A stretch of DNA of 34,452 nucleotides, taken from positions 1 to 34,452 of the forward strand of contig JARLFZ010000037.1 in NCBI GenBank assembly GCA_031296305.1, read 5' to 3'. This DNA is from Occallatibacter sp. (GTDB lineage: Bacteria; Acidobacteriota; Terriglobia; Terriglobales; Acidobacteriaceae). The position numbers were made by a program, and so were the translations under genes. The notes below the pieces were generated by a model. It searched no databases. It had not been told where the DNA came from and was given only the letters and a program-made list of their open reading frames with translations. Shown here one piece after another: positions 31,114 through 34,452 of the stretch (its first letter is position 1; the number at the start of each line of letters is the position of its first letter).

Positions 31114-34100
31114 CTACGCCTTGGCTGACGTCAGCGCGCCGAGGTCGGCGGCTAGCCGCTCCGTGCTGAAGGCTTCGATCAGGTCGCCTTCCTTCAGATC
31201 GGTGTAATTGGCGATGCCGATGCCGCACTCCATGCCGTTGGTGACTTCGCGAACATCGTCCTTGACGCGCTTGAGCGAGGCGATCTTGCCCTTGAAGATC
31301 TGTGTCCCGTCGCGCATGACGCGCACTTCGGAGTCACGGCGGATGGCACCGTCGCGAACCGAGCAGCCGGCGATGGTGCCGACCTTGGGAATCTTGAAGA
31401 CCTTGAGCACCTCGGCGCGGCCCGCGTAGTTCTCCTTGAAGGCCGGTTCGAGCAGGCCCATCATGGCCAGGCGAATCTCGTCCTGCAATTCGTAGATGAT
31501 CGAGTGCAGGCGGATTTCCACGTTCTCCTGCGCCGCCAGTTCGGCGGCTTTGCGTTCGGGGCGCACGTTGAAGCCGATGATGATGGTGTTCGATGCCGTG
31601 GCAAGCAGCACGTCGCTCTCGGTAATGGAGCCCACGCCGGAGTGCAGCACCTTCACGCGCACCTTCTCCGTGGACATGCGCACGAGCGAATCGGCCAGCA
31701 CTTCTACCGATCCCGTCACGTCGCCCTTGATAATCAGCGGCAGATCCTTCACGCCCGATTGCTTGATCTGCTCCGACAGTCCTTCGAGCGACATGCGCGA
31801 ACTCTTGGCCAACTGCGCTTCGCGCTCCTTCATCTTGCGGTATTGCGCGATGCCCTTGGCCTTATCGCGGTCGGCGACGGCGAGGAACGTGTCGCCGGCA
31901 TCGGGAATGGCTTCGAGGCCCAGCACTTCGACAGGCGTCGAGGGACCGGCTTCGGTCAAAGCGCGTCCGCGGTCGTCGAACATGGCGCGGACTTTGCCGA
32001 ACGTGTTGCCGACGATGTAGCTCTCGTTCAGGCGCAAGGTACCATCCTGCACCAGGACCGTGGCCACGGCGCCACGGCCGCGGTCAAGTTTGGCTTCAAT
32101 GACGGAGCCGACGGCCTTGCGGCCCGGCGTGGCCTTGGGCGCGCGGATGTCGGAGACCAGGCAGATCATTTCCAGCAGCAAGTCGAGGTTGATGCGCTTC
32201 TTGGCGCTTACTTCGACAAACACCGTGCCTTCGCTGCCTGCCGCCCACTCTTCGGGAATGAGACCACGATCGGCGAGCTGCTTTTTCACGCGATCGGGGT
32301 TGGCTTCCGGCTTGTCGATCTTGTTGACGGCCACGATGATGGGAACATTGGCAGCTCGCGCGTGATCGATGGCTTCGAGCGTCTGCGGCATCACGCCGTC
32401 GTCGGCTGCCACCACAATCACTACGATGTCGGTCACCTTGGCGCCACGCGCTCTCATGCGCGTAAACGCTTCGTGACCGGGCGTGTCGAGGAAGACAATT
32501 TCACGTCCCGAGGCAGGCGAGCCTTCCTTGGCAAACTTCACCTTGTAGGCGCCGATGTGCTGGGTAATGCCGCCGGCTTCGCCCGCGGCCACGTCGGTTT
32601 CGCGGATGGCGTCGAGGAGCGAGGTCTTGCCGTGGTCTACGTGGCCCATGACTGTAACAACCGGCGCACGGGACACTTCGACGATGTCGGTTTTTTCTTC
32701 GTCGAGGACCTCTTCGATGGCTTCATTCGCCAGCTCTTCTTCGTACGTGATCACGGTGGCAGCCGCACCGAACTTGGCGGACATGTCCTTAATCATTTCG
32801 GAGTCGAGCGACTGGTTCACCGTGACGAAGATGTTGCCCATCATCAGGGTGGCGATCAGATCCTTGGCGCGCACGTCGAGCTTCTCGGCCAGGTCCTTCA
32901 CGCTGATGCCTTCGGTGACGGTGATCTCGCGCGTAATCGGCACCGGCTCGTTGCTGTACTGCATGCCGCTGTAGCGTGGCGGCGGCACAAAGCCCTTCAT
33001 CGGGCCTTCTTTGGTTTTCGGATACTGCTGCTGGCCACGGCCACGGCCACGCGAAGCGGCGCGCGGCGGGCGCTGCGTTTCCGGTGGCGGCGTAGTGCCG
33101 CCGGGGCCGGGTCGTGCGCCGAATCCGGGTCGTGCGCCGAATCCGGGGCGCGCGCCAAAACCAGGCCGAGCGCCGGGACCTGCGGGTCCGCCCGGCGTGA
33201 ATCCGCCGGTGGAAGTGCGAGTGGGATGCTTGGGCCGCGGGCCTCCTGCAAAGGAGCCGGGAGCGCCTGGCACGAAGGGGCCGCGTTGGCCCGGTCCAGC
33301 CGGACCGCTTGTGGGCCTGCGATCGAAGATTGGCTTGCCGCGCTGAATTCCGGTGCCGGTTGGCGCGGGAGGCACGGGAGCAACATACGTTGATGTGTAG
33401 ACCGGGCGCGGTCCGGTTTGCGGCATCACCATGCGGCGCGCAGGCGGTGCGGGTGGTACGCGGCTGTGTCCGCGCTGCGGAGGAGCGGTCGTCGACTCCG
33501 CGGCAATGGTGGGAACCGATGCTGCGGCTTCCGCCGGGGGTGCGGGTGCGGGAGCTTCGGGAGCTGCCGCGGCAACTTCGAGTGTGGCTGCCGGCGCTGG
33601 AGCCTCAGGAACTGCAGGCGGCTTCGCAACTGCGGGCTTCTCTTCGCGTGCAGGTGGAGCTGCCGGGGGCTTGACCGCAGCGGCCGGAGGCGGCGCAACC
33701 ACAATCACCGGGCGCGCGGCCGGTACCGCGCCTGCGGGCGGTTTGGCCACGACAGCGCCGGACGGAGGACGGCTGGCAATGGCCGGAGGTGCAGGGGGTT
33801 GTGCAATGATCGGCGGCGCCTGCCGCGGCTGCGGAACGATCTTGCGTGGCTCCGGGCGCGCGGGAGCTGCGGCTACAACCGGGGGCGCGACGGGAGCGGG
33901 GCGCTCCGCGGGCTTGGCTGGCTGCGCAGGCGGGGCGGCGGGCTTGGCCGGCATGCGCGCGTGACGCGCCTCTTCTTCTTCTTCCTTCTTCTTGGCCAGA
34001 ATGGCCTTCAATACATCGCCGGGCTTGGAGATGTGCGACAGATCGATCTTGGGAACGATGGTGGGCGCGCCGTGGCGGGTAGACGCACCTGCGGCATGCG

Positions 34101-34275
34101 ATGTGGATCGCGAATCCTGCGTAAAATGCGCGCGAACTTTATCCGCCTCGTCGCCCTCGAGCGAACTGGAGTGGGTTTTGCCCGCGGGAACGCCGAGTTC
34201 CTGAAGAACGTCGAGAATCGCGCGAGACTTTACTTCCAGCTCTTTCGCGAGATCGTTAATACGAACCTTACTCAT
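31114..34275 (-). CDS. infB: Translation initiation factor IF-2
   Basis: 1053-residue GTPase that brings initiator tRNA to the 30S subunit. The N-terminal IF2N domain is [21 protein letters not shown] long Pro/Ala/Gly-rich linker (about 55-420) follows, then a second IF2N-like segment. GTPase motifs: GHVDHGKT (544-551), DTPGHEAF (from Asp597) and NKID (651-654); then IF2 domains 2-4 ending [13 protein letters not shown]. It is long for the family, because of the linker, which contains four 6-residue GFGARP-like repeats (33109-33180). The start ATG has AGAGG just 3 bases upstream. Confidence 0.95.
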   Translation of the reverse strand: MSKVRINDLAKELEVKSRAILDVLQELGVPAGKTHSSSLEGDEADKVRAHFTQDSRSTSHAAGASTRHGAPTIVPKIDLSHISKPGDVLKAILAKKKEEEEEARHARMPAKPAAPPAQPAKPAERPAPVAPPVVAAAPARPEPRKIVPQPRQAPPIIAQPPAPPAIASRPPSGAVVAKPPAGAVPAARPVIVVAPPPAAAVKPPAAPPAREEKPAVAKPPAVPEAPAPAATLEVAAAAPEAPAPAPPAEAAASVPTIAAESTTAPPQRGHSRVPPAPPARRMVMPQTGPRPVYTSTYVAPVPPAPTGTGIQRGKPIFDRRPTSGPAGPGQRGPFVPGAPGSFAGGPRPKHPTRTSTGGFTPGGPAGPGARPGFGARPGFGARPGFGARPGPGGTTPPPETQRPPRAASRGRGRGQQQYPKTKEGPMKGFVPPPRYSGMQYSNEPVPITREITVTEGISVKDLAEKLDVRAKDLIATLMMGNIFVTVNQSLDSEMIKDMSAKFGAAATVITYEEELANEAIEEVLDEEKTDIVEVSRAPVVTVMGHVDHGKTSLLDAIRETDVAAGEAGGITQHIGAYKVKFAKEGSPASGREIVFLDTPGHEAFTRMRARGAKVTDIVVIVVAADDGVMPQTLEAIDHARAANVPIIVAVNKIDKPEANPDRVKKQLADRGLIPEEWAAGSEGTVFVEVSAKKRINLDLLLEMICLVSDIRAPKATPGRKAVGSVIEAKLDRGRGAVATVLVQDGTLRLNESYIVGNTFGKVRAMFDDRGRALTEAGPSTPVEVLGLEAIPDAGDTFLAVADRDKAKGIAQYRKMKEREAQLAKSSRMSLEGLSEQIKQSGVKDLPLIIKGDVTGSVEVLADSLVRMSTEKVRVKVLHSGVGSITESDVLLATASNTIIIGFNVRPERKAAELAAQENVEIRLHSIIYELQDEIRLAMMGLLEPAFKENYAGRAEVLKVFKIPKVGTIAGCSVRDGAIRRDSEVRVMRDGTQIFKGKIASLKRVKDDVREVTNGMECGIGIANYTDLKEGDLIEAFSTERLAADLGALTSAKA
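33109..33180 (-). repeat. 18-bp tandem repeats in the infB linker (GFGARP)
   Basis: Four 18-bp units at 33109, 33127, 33145 and 33163; the first two are identical and the others are diverged. On the minus strand they encode GFGARP three times and GPGARP once. Eighteen is a multiple of three, so copy changes keep the frame. Confidence 0.85.
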
Positions 34276-34395
34276 CCGCCTCTTTTCAATTCTGTGCCGC
34301 CAAACCGCCCTTAGTCGCTCATAGCTACCTCATGGCACTGGCCGCTCTGGAATCGTACGTGGTTATTCGTTCCGCCCTCAAGAATGTCGCGCATC
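34276..34395. other. Short gap between the upstream gene and infB
   Basis: 120 bases on the minus strand with no good open frame and no obvious terminator, consistent with cotranscription into infB. Confidence 0.4.
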
Positions 34396-34452
34396 CTATG
34401 CGTCATGCTCTTTGGCCGGCTGCTTGTCTTGGTCTTCGGTTTCGGTGTCCAG
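34396..34452 (-). CDS. 3' end of the gene upstream of infB, probably nusA (partial)
   Basis: The minus strand is open from the window edge to a TAG at 34396-34398, giving 18 residues: LDTETEDQDKQPAKEHDA. The acidic, Lys-containing tail and the position 120 bases before infB fit the C-terminus of NusA, which usually precedes infB. The sequence itself is too short to prove it. Confidence 0.45.
   Translation of the reverse strand: MDTETEDQDKQPAKEHDA

Noticed and set aside
31504..33393. Long plus-strand open frame (629 codons) opposite infB
   Set aside because: It is the antisense shadow of infB, rich in His/Gly/Arg/Asp, with no recognisable domain; high GC makes long shadows common.

Overview
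The window looks like a chromosomal segment of a GC-rich acidobacterium, probably class Terriglobia. This is inference from gene content and from intergenic repeats: paired GGTCTGGAGACC palindromes, and GGGGCTAAAGCCCC plus GGCACGACTGAAGTCGTGCC hairpin elements, both types that I associate with Acidobacteriota. No rRNA, tRNA, CRISPR array, phage or complete insertion sequence was seen.

Layout. 0.4-4.4 kb: DHA2 drug exporter, lipoprotein cytochrome c, short-chain dehydrogenase, and a small anchored protein on the minus strand. 4.4-10.1 kb: a gene-free stretch with hairpins, pgeF, an HU-type nucleoid protein, a dolichyl-phosphate-type glycosyltransferase, a small exported protein, and a membrane PP2C phosphatase. 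10.1-14.0 kb: a Fic toxin with VbhA-type antitoxin, an acyl-CoA synthetase, and the menaquinone gene mqnE. 14.0-21.5 kb: secreted or hydrolytic proteins (DUF1080, Ntn-hydrolase, amidohydrolase), an AT-richer hypothetical protein, glutaryl-CoA dehydrogenase, and an HxlR regulator flanked by two VOC proteins. 21.5-24.3 kb: a Tat-exported glycoside-hydrolase-like protein followed by repeats and the relic tail of a lost paralogue. 24.3-31.1 kb: rbfA-nrnA, a GT39-type transferase, a double GNAT protein, a PAP2 phosphatase, and a HigBA-type toxin-antitoxin pair. 31.1-34.45 kb: infB and the probable 3' end of nusA on the minus strand.

Most genes are metabolic or housekeeping. The most unusual material is the repeats. 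One 120-bp hairpin element (16581-16700) has 18-bp inverted ends and a 9-bp target-site duplication, and sits exactly at the end of an amidohydrolase gene. Removing it restores an in-frame CAT TAA in place of CAG TAG. Two related elements also carry a terminal TAG that serves as a stop codon (mqnE and the relic tail). A palindrome repeat of another family supplies the TAG of the PAP2 gene. Short mobile palindromes here therefore appear to land on gene 3' ends and donate stop codons.

Other points: several genes have a -10-like hexamer about 7-11 bases before the start codon and little or no Shine-Dalgarno, suggesting leaderless or near-leaderless mRNAs. The HxlR and HigBA promoters contain palindromes that look like autoregulatory operators. 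rbfA-nrnA lies about 6.3 kb from infB in the opposite orientation, which a single inversion of about 24.0-31.1 kb would explain.
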